A stretch of DNA of 11,013 nt from Fidelibacterota bacterium (GTDB lineage Bacteria > Fidelibacterota > JAANXI01), in assembly GCA_018263365.1 (NCBI GenBank), contig JAANXI010000165.1, forward strand, positions 1 to 11,013, read 5' to 3'. A model generated the notes under the pieces. The model was not told where the DNA came from and searched no databases. It was given only the letters and a program-made list of their open reading frames with translations. Each line of letters starts with the position of its first letter. Positions within the stretch are counted from its first letter, which is position 1. The translations under genes and the position numbers were made by a program. Shown here piece by piece: positions 1 to 6,847 of this stretch.

Positions 1-2
1 TT

Positions 3-1009
3 ACCGGGAAATTTGGTGTGGATTATGAGGAGAACACAAACCGGGATCAGCCGATATTTTACAGTTCCCTTGCCACCAGGCTGGGGTTACAATACCTCCT
101 GAATCTGGATGTGGCACCCGGTATCTATTACCGTTTGCAGGCGAACGCCACGTATCCCTCTGCTGCCGGATGGCGGCTGGATTATACATATTACAATGGC
201 ACCAGTGTTTTGAATCGCACTGGCCGAAAACACGGGGTAAATGCTGATTTTTACTATCCCTTTTTCCTAAAAAAGCAGCAATTTCTTACTCAATTGTCCA
301 GCCGGTATCAGATCTATCCTTCGGAAAGTCGCCTGGATTACCGTGGGCTCGTCAGCACCGGTCTCCAGCGGATAAGAATGCGGCTCGGGTATCGGGCGGT
401 GTATAGCAGTGCTACCGGTCTCTCCAGCGGGCTGCTGTCTCCAACCCCTACCTATACCACTCCATGCACCCGGGAACTCCCGGATTTTTTCCGCGGGATG
501 TATTTCAGAACGGAACTACAATACCGGATACAGCCATCACAGGCGGAACAGATAGATTTTCAAATACTCAAAAGCCTTTCCAGGAAATCGCGGTATCGGT
601 TCACATACAGCCGCAACCTGCTAAGTGGGTTCAATTCGTTTGAATTGACGTTTTCCTACGATTTTGACTATACCCGCAGCACAAGTTCACTCCGAACCAA
701 CAGGAACTCGGCGGTCTTTACGCAGACATTTCGGGGTTCCGTCGGATATGACAGCGAGTTTCACTCCTTTGCGCTGGATAACCGCCAGCAGGTGGGCCGG
801 TCGGCAGCGTCCATCCGTATGTTCGTCGATAGTGATGATTCGGGGACGCTCGATTCCGGCGAGGAGCAAATTCAGTCGGATGCCATCAGAGTCCGAAATA
901 CCACGGGCCGGATTACTCAGAAAGACAGTATCGCCCGGCTAACTCAATTGCAGTCGTATCGCCGGTATAATCTCGAAGTCAACGAATCGCAAATTTCCAA
1001 CCCGGCTGG
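3..1009 (+). CDS. Outer-membrane beta-barrel/usher-like protein, 5'-truncated, upstream half of a frameshifted gene
   Basis: The frame is open from the window edge, so the true start lies upstream. The first ATG-like codons here are internal. The product is rich in alternating aromatic/polar strands (for example LGLQYLLNLDV, WRLDYTYYNGTS, YRFTYSRNLLSGFN, FELTFSYDFDYTR). This pattern is typical of an outer-membrane beta-barrel or usher-like protein. Near its end (positions 828-866) is an Asp-rich loop, DSDDSGTLDSGEE, which resembles EF-hand/SdrD-type Ca-binding loops and sits between Ig-like strands. The sequence then reads YNLEVNESQISNP and loses sense in this frame. The formal frame runs on to a stop at 1155-1157, but its last ~48 residues are Ser/Arg-rich and unlike the rest. 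The sensible continuation is one frame back, from about position 1007. I infer that this and the next entry are one gene. The exact family is not certain: surface/outer-membrane location is likely, the substrate is unknown. Confidence 0.6.
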
Positions 1010-1012
1010 GTG
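1001..1012 (+). other. Apparent single-base deletion (frameshift) site
   Basis: Upstream the coding frame reads ...ISNPAG, while downstream the adjacent frame reads WVPKIKEFSIVTDP. Adding one base (for example CCGGCTGGG to CCGGCCTGGG) restores a smooth NPAWVPKIKEF. The downstream frame has a TAA at 968-970, so it cannot extend far upstream on its own. The upstream frame ends at 1157 in low-quality sequence. The shift must lie between these points, and the change in protein character places it at about 1002-1010. No slippery heptamer of the X XXY YYZ type is present here. This is either a true mutation or a sequencing/assembly error; the sequence alone cannot decide. Confidence 0.75.
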
Positions 1013-2149
1013 CCAAAGATTAAAGAGTTTTCTATCGTTACTGATCCAAACAGCTATAAGCAGATCGACGTACCGTTCTACATCACCGGGATTATCGATG
1101 GCAAGGTGCTGCGCCGGAAAAATGAACAGCTCCAGCCGGTGGCAGGATTGCGGGTGATGTTGAACGGAGCGAACAGCAATTTTGCTAAAACTATACGCAC
1201 CTTTTCCGACGGGAGTTTTTATGCGATGGAAGTGCCGCCCGGCGAGTATTTCGTTGAGATCGATTCAACGCAGCTGCAGTTTCTGGGAGTTGAGTCGAAT
1301 CCCCCGAGGCGGAAGTTCCGCGTTCGCGCTGTCCCAGAGGGCGATTTTGTGGAGGGGCTGAATTTTACTCTGACATCGAAGGCAGCGCCTTCGGACACAG
1401 CGAAAGCGAGACAGTGTCGTTATTATGTACAGGTCGGATTGTTCTCCTCCTGGGGACAGGTACTTTTGGAAGAATATATCGCGGAGAATTTATTCGAGGA
1501 AGATTTTCACGTGGTGTACAATTCCGAGTATAATCTCTACGGATTAATTACTGAACACTATACAGACAGAGAAGCGGCGGGCCGAATATCGGAACTGGTG
1601 CGGGACCGGATGTACGATGATGCCTTTGTTGCGGAGGACTGTCCGCCGCTCACAAAGCCAATTACTTATAGAATCCAGCTGGCGGATTTCGAAGACCAGG
1701 CTGCGGCGGAAGAACTGGCTGAAACCCAGGAAACAATAACCGGCGAACAAGCCACTATTAAGTCGTTTCAGGATGATCGCTATCATGTATTGATTTGGAA
1801 CAAAGAAAAGTGGAGAGATGCATTTAGTTCAGTGAAGTCAATCCGCCAGGTATCGGTTTTTCAGGAAGCCATATTAATCAGCGACCCCGGAGCGCTTCGG
1901 ATCAGAGTGGACCAACCTCTGCAGGTGTATTTTGGTTTCTTCAGGGAACCGGGTGAAGCAGAATCTATGCAGGTGGAGATGGCGCGTAATTTCCCGGATA
2001 TTGCCATTGAGACCGAATACTTCGAAGAATTAGGGATTACATTAGTACGAACTGAGGCCTTGAACTCCTTTGAGGAGGCACAGCGTATAGTCCAATCGCT
2101 GGGAGAGTCGCCAGGCATGGATGTTACGATTCTGCCGGAGATACGGTAA
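1010..2149 (+). CDS. Ig-like plus triple SPOR-like C-terminal part of the frameshifted outer-membrane protein
   Basis: The open frame has a nominal GTG at 1010, but no ribosome-binding site precedes it and it lies inside the upstream coding sequence. It is best read as the rest of the same protein. Residues 15-120 look like a surface Ig/carboxypeptidase-regulatory-like module: PFYITGIIDGKVLRR, then GLRVMLNG, FSDGSFYAMEVPPGEYFVEID. After a short linker come three SPOR-like repeats at about residues 137-210 (YYVQVGLFSSWGQ), 218-290 (YRIQLADFEDQAAAEELA) and 303-376 (LQVYFGFFREPGEAESMQ). Each has the aromatic-x-(I/V)-Q-(V/L)-x-x-F start and a following helix. SPOR domains bind peptidoglycan glycan strands, so the C-terminus probably sits in the periplasm and tethers the protein to the wall. 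The third repeat is the least canonical. The gene ends with TAA at 2147-2149, 103 bases before the next gene. Confidence 0.65.
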   Translation: MPKIKEFSIVTDPNSYKQIDVPFYITGIIDGKVLRRKNEQLQPVAGLRVMLNGANSNFAKTIRTFSDGSFYAMEVPPGEYFVEIDSTQLQFLGVESNPPRRKFRVRAVPEGDFVEGLNFTLTSKAAPSDTAKARQCRYYVQVGLFSSWGQVLLEEYIAENLFEEDFHVVYNSEYNLYGLITEHYTDREAAGRISELVRDRMYDDAFVAEDCPPLTKPITYRIQLADFEDQAAAEELAETQETITGEQATIKSFQDDRYHVLIWNKEKWRDAFSSVKSIRQVSVFQEAILISDPGALRIRVDQPLQVYFGFFREPGEAESMQVEMARNFPDIAIETEYFEELGITLVRTEALNSFEEAQRIVQSLGESPGMDVTILPEIR

Positions 2150-2252
2150 TTGAATTGAACAGAGATGTTTTTTTAAGTACACGCAATTCCGGAAATTTCT
2201 CAGTATATTTTAGTTTAGTTTCAGACATTCGCAACAAATCAGGGGATAAAAA

Positions 2253-3701
2253 ATGAAATGTGATATCGGTCTGATTGGACTGGCGGTAATGGGCCAAAAC
2301 CTCGTCCTGAATATGAATGACAGAGGGTATGCTATGGCGGTGTACAACCGCACTGTGAGCAAGGTTGACTATTTTATCGACGGACCAGCCGCGGACAGGG
2401 ATGACATCATCGGTACTCATTCTCTTGAGGAATTTGTTCGCATCCTGAAGAAGCCTCGCCGGATTATGCTGATGGTCAAAGCGGGTGAGCCGGTCGATAT
2501 TTTTATTGAAAAATTACTGCCGCTTTTGGAGGAGAATGACATCATCATTGACGGCGGAAACAGCAATTTCCATGATACCATTCGACGCACTAAACACCTC
2601 GAAGAAAAGGGATTACAATTTATCGGAACGGGCGTGTCCGGTGGAGAAGAAGGAGCGCGGTATGGTCCCAGCATTATGCCGGGCGGCAGTCCGGGAGCGT
2701 GGGAATACATCAAGCCAATTTTTCAGGATATCGCCGCTCACGTGGATGGCGAACCCTGTTGTGACTGGGTTGGAGAAGACGGCGCAGGACACTTTGTGAA
2801 AATGGTACACAACGGCATCGAATACGGCGATATGCAGCTCATCTGCGAGGCATACTCGTTAATGCAATCGCTGGGAATGGAGCCCGCAGAAATGTCCGAT
2901 GTGTTTAGTGAATGGAATACGGGCGTCCTCGACAGTTATCTCATCGAGATCACCAGGGATATCCTTGGGACGACAGATGAGGAGACCGGAAAACCGATGG
3001 TGGATGTTATCCTCGATACAGCTGGTCAGAAGGGCACAGGAAAGTGGACTGCTGTTTCGGCGCTGGATCTCGGCCAACCTGTGACCTTAATCGGCGAAGC
3101 CGTTTTCGCCCGGTTTCTTTCGGCGCTGAAGGAACAGCGGGAGAGAGCATCGAAAGTGCTGGAGGGACCCGTTCAATCTTTGGAGGCGGATAAAACTTCG
3201 TTTATCGAGGCAATCCATGATGCGCTATATGCCAGTAAAATTGTTTCCTACGCCCAGGGATTTCAGTTAATGCGTGCTGCTGCAGATGAAAACGGCTGGA
3301 ATCTGAATTACGGCAGCATTGCCATGATGTGGCGCGGCGGGTGCATTATCAGAAGCCAATTTTTGGGTGCAATTAAAGAGGCGTTTGGTGGATCACCGGA
3401 CCTGGAGAATCTATTACTGCACGATTATTTCAAGGGCGCCGTCGACTCAGCACAATCCAGTTGGCGAAGTGTCATTGCGCAAGCCGTGGAAGCCGGTATA
3501 CCGGTTCCGGCCTTCAGTACCGCGCTGGCATATTATGACGGATACCGCAGCGCCCGGTTGCCTGCCAATCTTCTGCAGGCCCAGCGCGATTATTTCGGCG
3601 CGCATACCTATGAACGAATCGACAAACCACGAGGCGAATACTTCCACACCGATTGGACAGGTGAGGGCGGTCCCGCCACTGCCGGGTCGTATGAGGCCTG
3701 A
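2253..3701 (+). CDS. gnd: 6-phosphogluconate dehydrogenase, decarboxylating
   Basis: This cytosolic enzyme oxidises and decarboxylates 6-phosphogluconate to ribulose 5-phosphate in the oxidative pentose phosphate pathway. The 482-residue product is full length (E. coli Gnd is about 468, animal enzymes about 483). The N-terminal Rossmann fold shows GLIGLAVMGQNL (residues 6-17) and NRT at 32-34; the Arg/Thr after the second strand favours NADP+ over NAD+. The substrate region has GVSGGEEGARYGPSIMPGG (127-145). The catalytic stretch GHFVKMVHNGIEYGDMQ contains Lys183 as general base and Glu190 as general acid. GQKGTGKWT follows, and the C-terminal tail has YFGAHTYERID and FHTDW, which in this family reach into the partner subunit of the dimer. 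ATG is chosen because AGGGG at 2241-2245 sits 7 bases upstream. The gene stands alone: gaps of 103 and 630 bases flank it, with no sign of operon partners. No convincing terminator is visible after the TGA. Confidence 0.98.
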   Translation: MKCDIGLIGLAVMGQNLVLNMNDRGYAMAVYNRTVSKVDYFIDGPAADRDDIIGTHSLEEFVRILKKPRRIMLMVKAGEPVDIFIEKLLPLLEENDIIIDGGNSNFHDTIRRTKHLEEKGLQFIGTGVSGGEEGARYGPSIMPGGSPGAWEYIKPIFQDIAAHVDGEPCCDWVGEDGAGHFVKMVHNGIEYGDMQLICEAYSLMQSLGMEPAEMSDVFSEWNTGVLDSYLIEITRDILGTTDEETGKPMVDVILDTAGQKGTGKWTAVSALDLGQPVTLIGEAVFARFLSALKEQRERASKVLEGPVQSLEADKTSFIEAIHDALYASKIVSYAQGFQLMRAAADENGWNLNYGSIAMMWRGGCIIRSQFLGAIKEAFGGSPDLENLLLHDYFKGAVDSAQSSWRSVIAQAVEAGIPVPAFSTALAYYDGYRSARLPANLLQAQRDYFGAHTYERIDKPRGEYFHTDWTGEGGPATAGSYEA

Positions 3702-3797
3702 CATATTTTTACGGTTTCGTTTGTTGGTGTAGGGGCTATCCGGAGATTTTGTTCCAGGTCTCGATACACCGATTAAGCGTTTTCGTTCTTTTGCACT

Positions 3798-3826
3798 TTG
3801 AATCGAAGTATTTTAACCTATATAAT
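3798..3826 (+). promoter_or_regulatory. Sigma-70-like promoter with no gene directly downstream
   Basis: TTGAAT at 3798-3803 is followed after exactly 17 bases by TATAAT at 3821-3826. The -10 box is perfect and the -35 box matches 4 of 6. Transcription would begin near 3833 and run into the inverted-repeat element rather than a gene; the next start codon is about 500 bases away. FCB bacteria often use other promoter elements (-33 TTTG, -7 TAnnTTTG), so in an AT-rich gap this could be chance. Confidence 0.3.
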
Positions 3827-3887
3827 TCATAAACTAGGAATAACCTGCCAATAGAACAGAAGATAACTTTAAAAATAACATACCTTT

Positions 3888-4130
3888 GTAGAGACACGCC
3901 ATGCAGGGTGTGTGAGAATGTACCGTCAAGGTATTTTTTCTGCCTGGCATTGTAAAATGCCCTACAGTATAAAATATATGATAACCTCTTGATAACATGG
4001 TATGTAGAGACGTTTCCCCGACTTATCGGGACAGGCATGAAACGTCTCTACCGGGAGGAAAATGCGATGATTACTCACAATTTTTCCCTTGTTTTTCTGT
4101 TTTCACACAGCCTCCATGGCGTGTCTCTAC
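3888..4130. repeat. Inverted-repeat element with 30-bp imperfect arms
   Basis: The left arm (3888-3917, starting GTAGAGACACGCCATG) and the right arm (4101-4130, ending CATGGCGTGTCTCTAC) are reverse complements at 27 of 30 positions. Between them lies a second palindrome (4004-4051) whose ends begin with the same octamer GTAGAGAC. The pattern is therefore arm, inner arm, inner arm reversed, arm reversed. No transposase lies inside, and no obvious target-site duplication flanks the outer ends. This resembles a non-autonomous MITE- or REP-like element, or two palindromic repeats of one family. Similar GTAGAGAC...GTCTCTAC palindromes are, from memory, common intergenic repeats in several bacterial phyla. 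The RNA could fold into a long hairpin on either strand. Confidence 0.75.
4004..4051. repeat. Inner palindrome with perfect 13-bp arms and a nested hairpin
   Basis: GTAGAGACGTTTC (4004-4016) and GAAACGTCTCTAC (4039-4051) are exact reverse complements. Inside, CCCGA (4017-4021) pairs with TCGGG (4026-4030) around the loop CTTA, extending the structure directly from the first arm. The remaining ACAGGCAT on the 3' side is unpaired. This is the most compact and perfect palindrome in the window. It is not followed by a T-run, so it is unlikely to be a rho-independent terminator. It reads as a unit of a dispersed palindromic repeat family. Confidence 0.8.
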
Positions 4131-4274
4131 CCAACGTAATTATACCCCTCAAGACGTATCAGGTTGTGCCAAACACACTGTCGGCACTCGGTTGGTATGA
4201 TTCGAAAACCTCATTTATAAATTGTTCAAGCTAACATTTAATCTCTCACTCACTCAACAATTTCTTGCCATATC

Positions 4275-4283
4275 TGTGATAAT
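4275..4283 (+). promoter_or_regulatory. Possible extended -10 promoter of the DUF2892 gene
   Basis: TGTGATAAT fits the extended -10 form TGnTATAAT with one mismatch. It lies about 50 bases before the ATG at 4332. No good -35 box is placed at 16-18 bases upstream. The position is sensible for a short leader, but this is a weak prediction from sequence alone. Confidence 0.28.
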
Positions 4284-4331
4284 CCGGAAAGCGACATCCG
4301 GGACTCAATCGAATAAACCGCGGAGGATATT

Positions 4332-4703
4332 ATGGAGAGCAATCAGCTGGTCAATATCGGTATGCAGGAACGCAAGGTGCGCTTGGTCATGGGAATAATT
4401 ATGCTGGGCGTAGCTGCCTATCTGTTTTACCTGGTCGCGATAAATGAGAATTCTTTCTTGTGGACGATCCTGTTGTTTATCGTCACGTATCAGGCTGTCC
4501 GGTTCCTCTTTGATTATCGCACCGGGACTTGTCCGCTGAAAGCGGAACTCGGCCAACGAAAAATGACCGGATTTATGACGGTGCTTGGAGAGAAAATCTC
4601 GGATACACAGTTGCAGGATTCAATCAAAACCGTTTCCAGAAGGGCGTTTACGATTTCCCCGGGAGCGGCGATTGTTGTCACATTTATCGCTGTTATCATT
4701 TAA
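4332..4703 (+). CDS. DUF2892 (YgaP-like) inner-membrane protein
   Basis: This small membrane protein has 123 residues. It starts with the family-type motif VNIGMQERKVRLVMG (residues 7-21), then two membrane segments at about 16-36 and 43-60. The hallmark CPLKAELG follows at 67-74, where DUF2892 proteins usually have a conserved CP after the second helix. A soluble stretch (75-105) and a third hydrophobic segment at 108-123 form a C-terminal extension beyond the usual ~65-residue domain. Many DUF2892 domains are fused to or encoded beside rhodanese sulfurtransferases; no rhodanese is seen here. The function of the stand-alone domain is not established. The start is supported by GGAGG at 4322-4326, 5 bases before the ATG. 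The gene is separated by 282 bases from the next one and is probably its own transcription unit. Confidence 0.8.
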   Translation: MESNQLVNIGMQERKVRLVMGIIMLGVAAYLFYLVAINENSFLWTILLFIVTYQAVRFLFDYRTGTCPLKAELGQRKMTGFMTVLGEKISDTQLQDSIKTVSRRAFTISPGAAIVVTFIAVII

Positions 4704-4881
4704 TATTGTCTGGTTATCGGACAGGGCCTCTATAGATATCTTATGAGGGACTCCCGAGCTTAACCGACTTTTTCTTCTCTGGCCGTTACCTGGAAATGAG
4801 GAAAAATCCTTATCAAAACATCTGGAAAATCTGCAATGCCATTCACTTACCCACCTCTTTATTTTCTACTAAATACCCGTC

Positions 4882-4911
4882 TTCAATGGTGTAATCTTTG
4901 CAGTATATAAC
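4882..4911 (+). promoter_or_regulatory. Possible weak promoter before the adaptor-VTC-DUF4956-CotH string
   Basis: TTCAAT (4882-4887) and TATAAC (4906-4911) are separated by 18 bases. The start of transcription would fall near the hairpin at 4911-4927, about 70 bases before the first ATG of the string. The -35 box is poor. The gap of 282 bases before the adaptor gene makes some promoter here likely, but this particular one is uncertain. Confidence 0.22.
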
Positions 4912-4927
4912 TCCGGCGTTGCCGGAG
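4911..4927. other. Perfect 7-bp GC-rich hairpin in the leader region
   Basis: CTCCGGC and GCCGGAG flank the loop GTT. The stem is perfect and strong but is followed by CCGTCACTGACTG, not by a T-run, so it is not a classic intrinsic terminator of the gene upstream. It lies 59 bases before the adaptor gene ATG. It could protect the 5' end of the mRNA or be a protein-binding palindrome; the sequence does not say which. The rest of the gap 4704-4985 shows nothing else I can support. Confidence 0.5.
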
Positions 4928-4985
4928 CCGTCACTGACTGATATTAACGGTAATTTCAAATCATGAGGGGAGTATTGGGGTATTT

Positions 4986-6044
4986 ATGAAGTTGTCTGTA
5001 AGCCGGAATAGTGTGATTATTGCTTTCATTGTCATTCTGGTCGTTTTGTTATTCGTATTGCCTGCGACTATTCCGACAAGCATTACCGTTCCCGGGAAAG
5101 TTCTACCGGCACAGTCCTGGTATCTTGTACGGGATACGGACGGCAGCCTGAGCGCATTTTCCAAAGATGTTAAGGCGGGGAGGACAAAGACTATTCAAAC
5201 GTTTTCCGCGGAGCGTGGCGATATGGTCACCTTTCGTCCCAACCAATCTCTGACACCCGGCGGTTCTGTCCAGAACGGTGATACGCTGGGCCTGGTTCAT
5301 TCCGAACTCCTTTTGGAGCGATTGGAGGAACTCCGCGGGAAATTGGGAGTATTGGAAGCGACCCTCGCTGCACAACAAGCCGGAGAGAAAGCGCCAATTG
5401 TGGAAGAAGCCCGGCATCGTCTGGAGCTCGCAAGAGAGGAGGCAGCCGTCCAGCAACAGATCGTCAATCGGCAACGCGCGCTCTTTGAGAAAAATTTACT
5501 CTCCAAAGAGGAATTCGAACTGGCCAGGGGGCAGTACCAGGTTGCCAAACTCGAAGTACTTGCTGCAGAAGCCCATCTGGCATCGGTACAGATGGGAGAA
5601 CGAGAGCAGGTAATTCAGGTGACACAGGCCCAAATCCGATCCGTCCACAACCGGATTGCAGTAATAGAACGCCAGCTGGAACAGGCTGTTTTACGTTCAC
5701 CGATGGCAGGATCGGTGATTTTTTCACCCGGCGACGAGACGATTATGAGCGTGGAAAGCTCTCCCCGACTCGCAATCCTGAGCATCGCACTGAAAAATCT
5801 CGAGTCGGTTTCGATAGGAGATTCGATTGTTCATGGAAGTGCAGACATCACCGGGGAAATAATCCGTGTGGGGCACCAGGCATTTCAAATGAATGGGGAG
5901 CAGGTTGTTTCCGCTTACGCTACCCTTGACAATTCCTCCAAAGCGTTGCCAACAGGATTAATTGCGCCCTGGAAGGTGATGGGAACGTCCGTCAGTCCGG
6001 CTGGCTATATTATGGAATTCTTTCAAAAGATATTTCTGCAGTAA
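4986..6044 (+). CDS. HlyD-like membrane fusion (periplasmic adaptor) protein
   Basis: The 352-residue protein has a short basic N-terminus and one membrane anchor at about residues 10-29 (VIIAFIVILVVLLFVLPA), with no lipobox. The rest would be periplasmic. The first half of the lipoyl/barrel-sandwich domain is at about 32-108, with a larger than usual insertion. A long alpha-helical hairpin with heptad-like Leu/Ala spacing runs from about 106 to 235 (LLLERLEELRGKLGVLEATL, then AKLEVLAAEAHL). The second lipoyl half begins with the family hallmark VLRSPMAGSVIFSPGD (235-250), followed by beta-barrel strands. Adaptors of this class link an inner-membrane transporter to an outer-membrane channel, but neither partner is recognised in this window. 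The start is supported by GGGG at 4977-4980, 5 bases before the ATG. It ends 3 bases before the VTC gene, so the two are probably co-translated. It may also act as a scaffold for the downstream membrane proteins; this is inference. Confidence 0.8.
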   Translation: MKLSVSRNSVIIAFIVILVVLLFVLPATIPTSITVPGKVLPAQSWYLVRDTDGSLSAFSKDVKAGRTKTIQTFSAERGDMVTFRPNQSLTPGGSVQNGDTLGLVHSELLLERLEELRGKLGVLEATLAAQQAGEKAPIVEEARHRLELAREEAAVQQQIVNRQRALFEKNLLSKEEFELARGQYQVAKLEVLAAEAHLASVQMGEREQVIQVTQAQIRSVHNRIAVIERQLEQAVLRSPMAGSVIFSPGDETIMSVESSPRLAILSIALKNLESVSIGDSIVHGSADITGEIIRVGHQAFQMNGEQVVSAYATLDNSSKALPTGLIAPWKVMGTSVSPAGYIMEFFQKIFLQ

Positions 6045-6047
6045 ACG

Positions 6048-6830
6048 ATGGGACGACTGGAATACAAATATCTGGTGTCTAACGATCACCTGGAGAACCT
6101 CCGGGAGTACATGGCGCCGTATGTCTCACTTGATCCGTATGCTGCGCGAACCGGGCATGGCGAGTATACAGTGCGCAGCATCTATTACGATAATATCAAT
6201 TTGGATGCGTACTTCAATAAGCTGGCGGGGATTAAAGTACGAAAGAAATTCCGGGTTCGGGGATACAATACCGTTCCCACAGATGCCTCGGTCTTCCTTG
6301 AGATTAAGCGTAAAAATGTCAGCACCATCAGCAAAAACCGGGCGCCAATGCTGTATTCGGACGTACTTCCGCTGCTGCGCACCGGAGATTTTAAGAAGTA
6401 CGTCTACAATGGAAATGGAGCAACAAATCCTCAGGAACAGGCCAGGCGCTTTTTATTCTATTATCTGCAGCGGGATCTGCGACCGGCGATAAAAGTATGT
6501 TACGAGCGGGAACCGTACGTCTACAAATTCAACAGATCATTGCGAATTACTTGCGATAAAAATGTCCGGAGTTCGCTGGACACAACCATGCAGGACCTTG
6601 GCAGCGATCACGGATGTGTCGAAATTCTGCCCGGCTATTTTATCCTGGAAGTGAAAACCTATAAACCGTATCCATCCTGGCTGCAATATTTAATTGCCGA
6701 TCTCCAGCTGCAACATCAGGCGCTGTCCAAATATACCATGGGAATCGATGTCCAACGAAAACTGGGTCGCGGTATCCGGAATGTAAAACACCGGGCTGTC
6801 CGGACGGTGAAACAACCGCGAACTGACTGA
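6048..6830 (+). CDS. VTC-domain polyphosphate polymerase-like protein
   Basis: The 260-residue protein matches the catalytic VTC domain of the CYTH/triphosphate-tunnel fold, best known from yeast Vtc4, which makes inorganic polyphosphate from ATP. Tunnel motifs appear in order: LEYKYLV (Glu5, Lys7), YTVRSIYYDN (Arg43), KVRKKFRVRGYN (Lys63-Arg71), FLEIKRK (Glu85, Lys87, Lys89), ISKNRA (Lys96, Arg98), KVCYEREPY (Lys149, Arg154), LRITCDKNVR (Arg166, Asp170, Arg174), ILEVKTY (metal-ligand candidate Glu201, Lys203) and LSKYTMGID (Lys228). All the charged residues expected of an active tunnel seem present, so activity is plausible. There is no SPX domain and no membrane segment, so it should be cytosolic, perhaps docked on DUF4956. 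The ATG is 3 bases after the adaptor stop with no clear Shine-Dalgarno, which suggests translational coupling. The basic C-terminal tail (237-260) is outside the core. The product could be polyphosphate or another phosphate transfer; only an assay can tell. Confidence 0.9.
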   Translation: MGRLEYKYLVSNDHLENLREYMAPYVSLDPYAARTGHGEYTVRSIYYDNINLDAYFNKLAGIKVRKKFRVRGYNTVPTDASVFLEIKRKNVSTISKNRAPMLYSDVLPLLRTGDFKKYVYNGNGATNPQEQARRFLFYYLQRDLRPAIKVCYEREPYVYKFNRSLRITCDKNVRSSLDTTMQDLGSDHGCVEILPGYFILEVKTYKPYPSWLQYLIADLQLQHQALSKYTMGIDVQRKLGRGIRNVKHRAVRTVKQPRTD

Positions 6831-6847
6831 AAGGAGTATACACCATT
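6831..6847 (+). promoter_or_regulatory. Ribosome-binding site and ATT start of the DUF4956 gene
   Basis: AAGGAG at 6831-6836 directly follows the VTC stop codon. Eight bases later is ATT (6845-6847), in frame with the DUF4956 protein and giving an N-terminus (M)NPLQGIHDILLPS. The frame is closed upstream by TGA at 6824-6826. The only ATG nearby (6867) is in another frame, and the next usual start, TTG at 6875, has no ribosome-binding site. ATT is a rare but real start codon (as in infC). Confidence 0.6.

Larger units (their letters stand above)
3702..4331. other. 630-base gene-free region with nested inverted repeats
   Basis: This stretch is more AT-rich than the neighbouring genes. Short frames cross it on both strands (for example 3736-4038 on the minus strand and 3989-4234 on the plus strand). 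None has a ribosome-binding site or resembles a known protein, and the similar peptides they give on opposite strands (FSHTLHGVSL / FSHSLHGVSL) simply reflect the inverted repeat in the DNA. The region holds the 243-base inverted-repeat element at 3888-4130, a promoter-like pair at 3798-3826 and an extended -10-like box at 4275-4283 before the next gene. I see no tRNA, no CRISPR array and no clear intrinsic terminator. Confidence 0.7.

Noticed and set aside
1001..1012. Programmed -1 ribosomal frameshift in the barrel/SPOR gene
   Set aside because: There is no slippery heptamer, no obvious downstream pseudoknot and the tRNA re-pairing (GGG to TGG) would be poor. A one-base deletion or sequence error is simpler.
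3888..4130. CRISPR array or tRNA/attachment site in the gap after gnd
   Set aside because: The repeats are inverted and nested, not direct and regularly spaced. No cas gene, cloverleaf or integrase is present.
3736..4234. Short open frames on both strands in the gap after gnd (3736-4038 minus, 3989-4234 plus, 3997-4200 plus)
   Set aside because: They have no ribosome-binding site, no recognisable domain and odd composition. Their shared peptide FSH(T/S)LHGVSL on opposite strands is only the translation of the two inverted-repeat arms.
4911..4927. Intrinsic terminator for the DUF2892 gene
   Set aside because: The stem is strong, but there is no T-run on either side and it lies over 200 bases after the stop codon.
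5103..5727. Several minus-strand frames over the adaptor gene
   Set aside because: They arise from the GC-rich coiled-coil coding sequence read backwards. The plus-strand frame has anchor, coiled coil and lipoyl motifs and accounts for the region.
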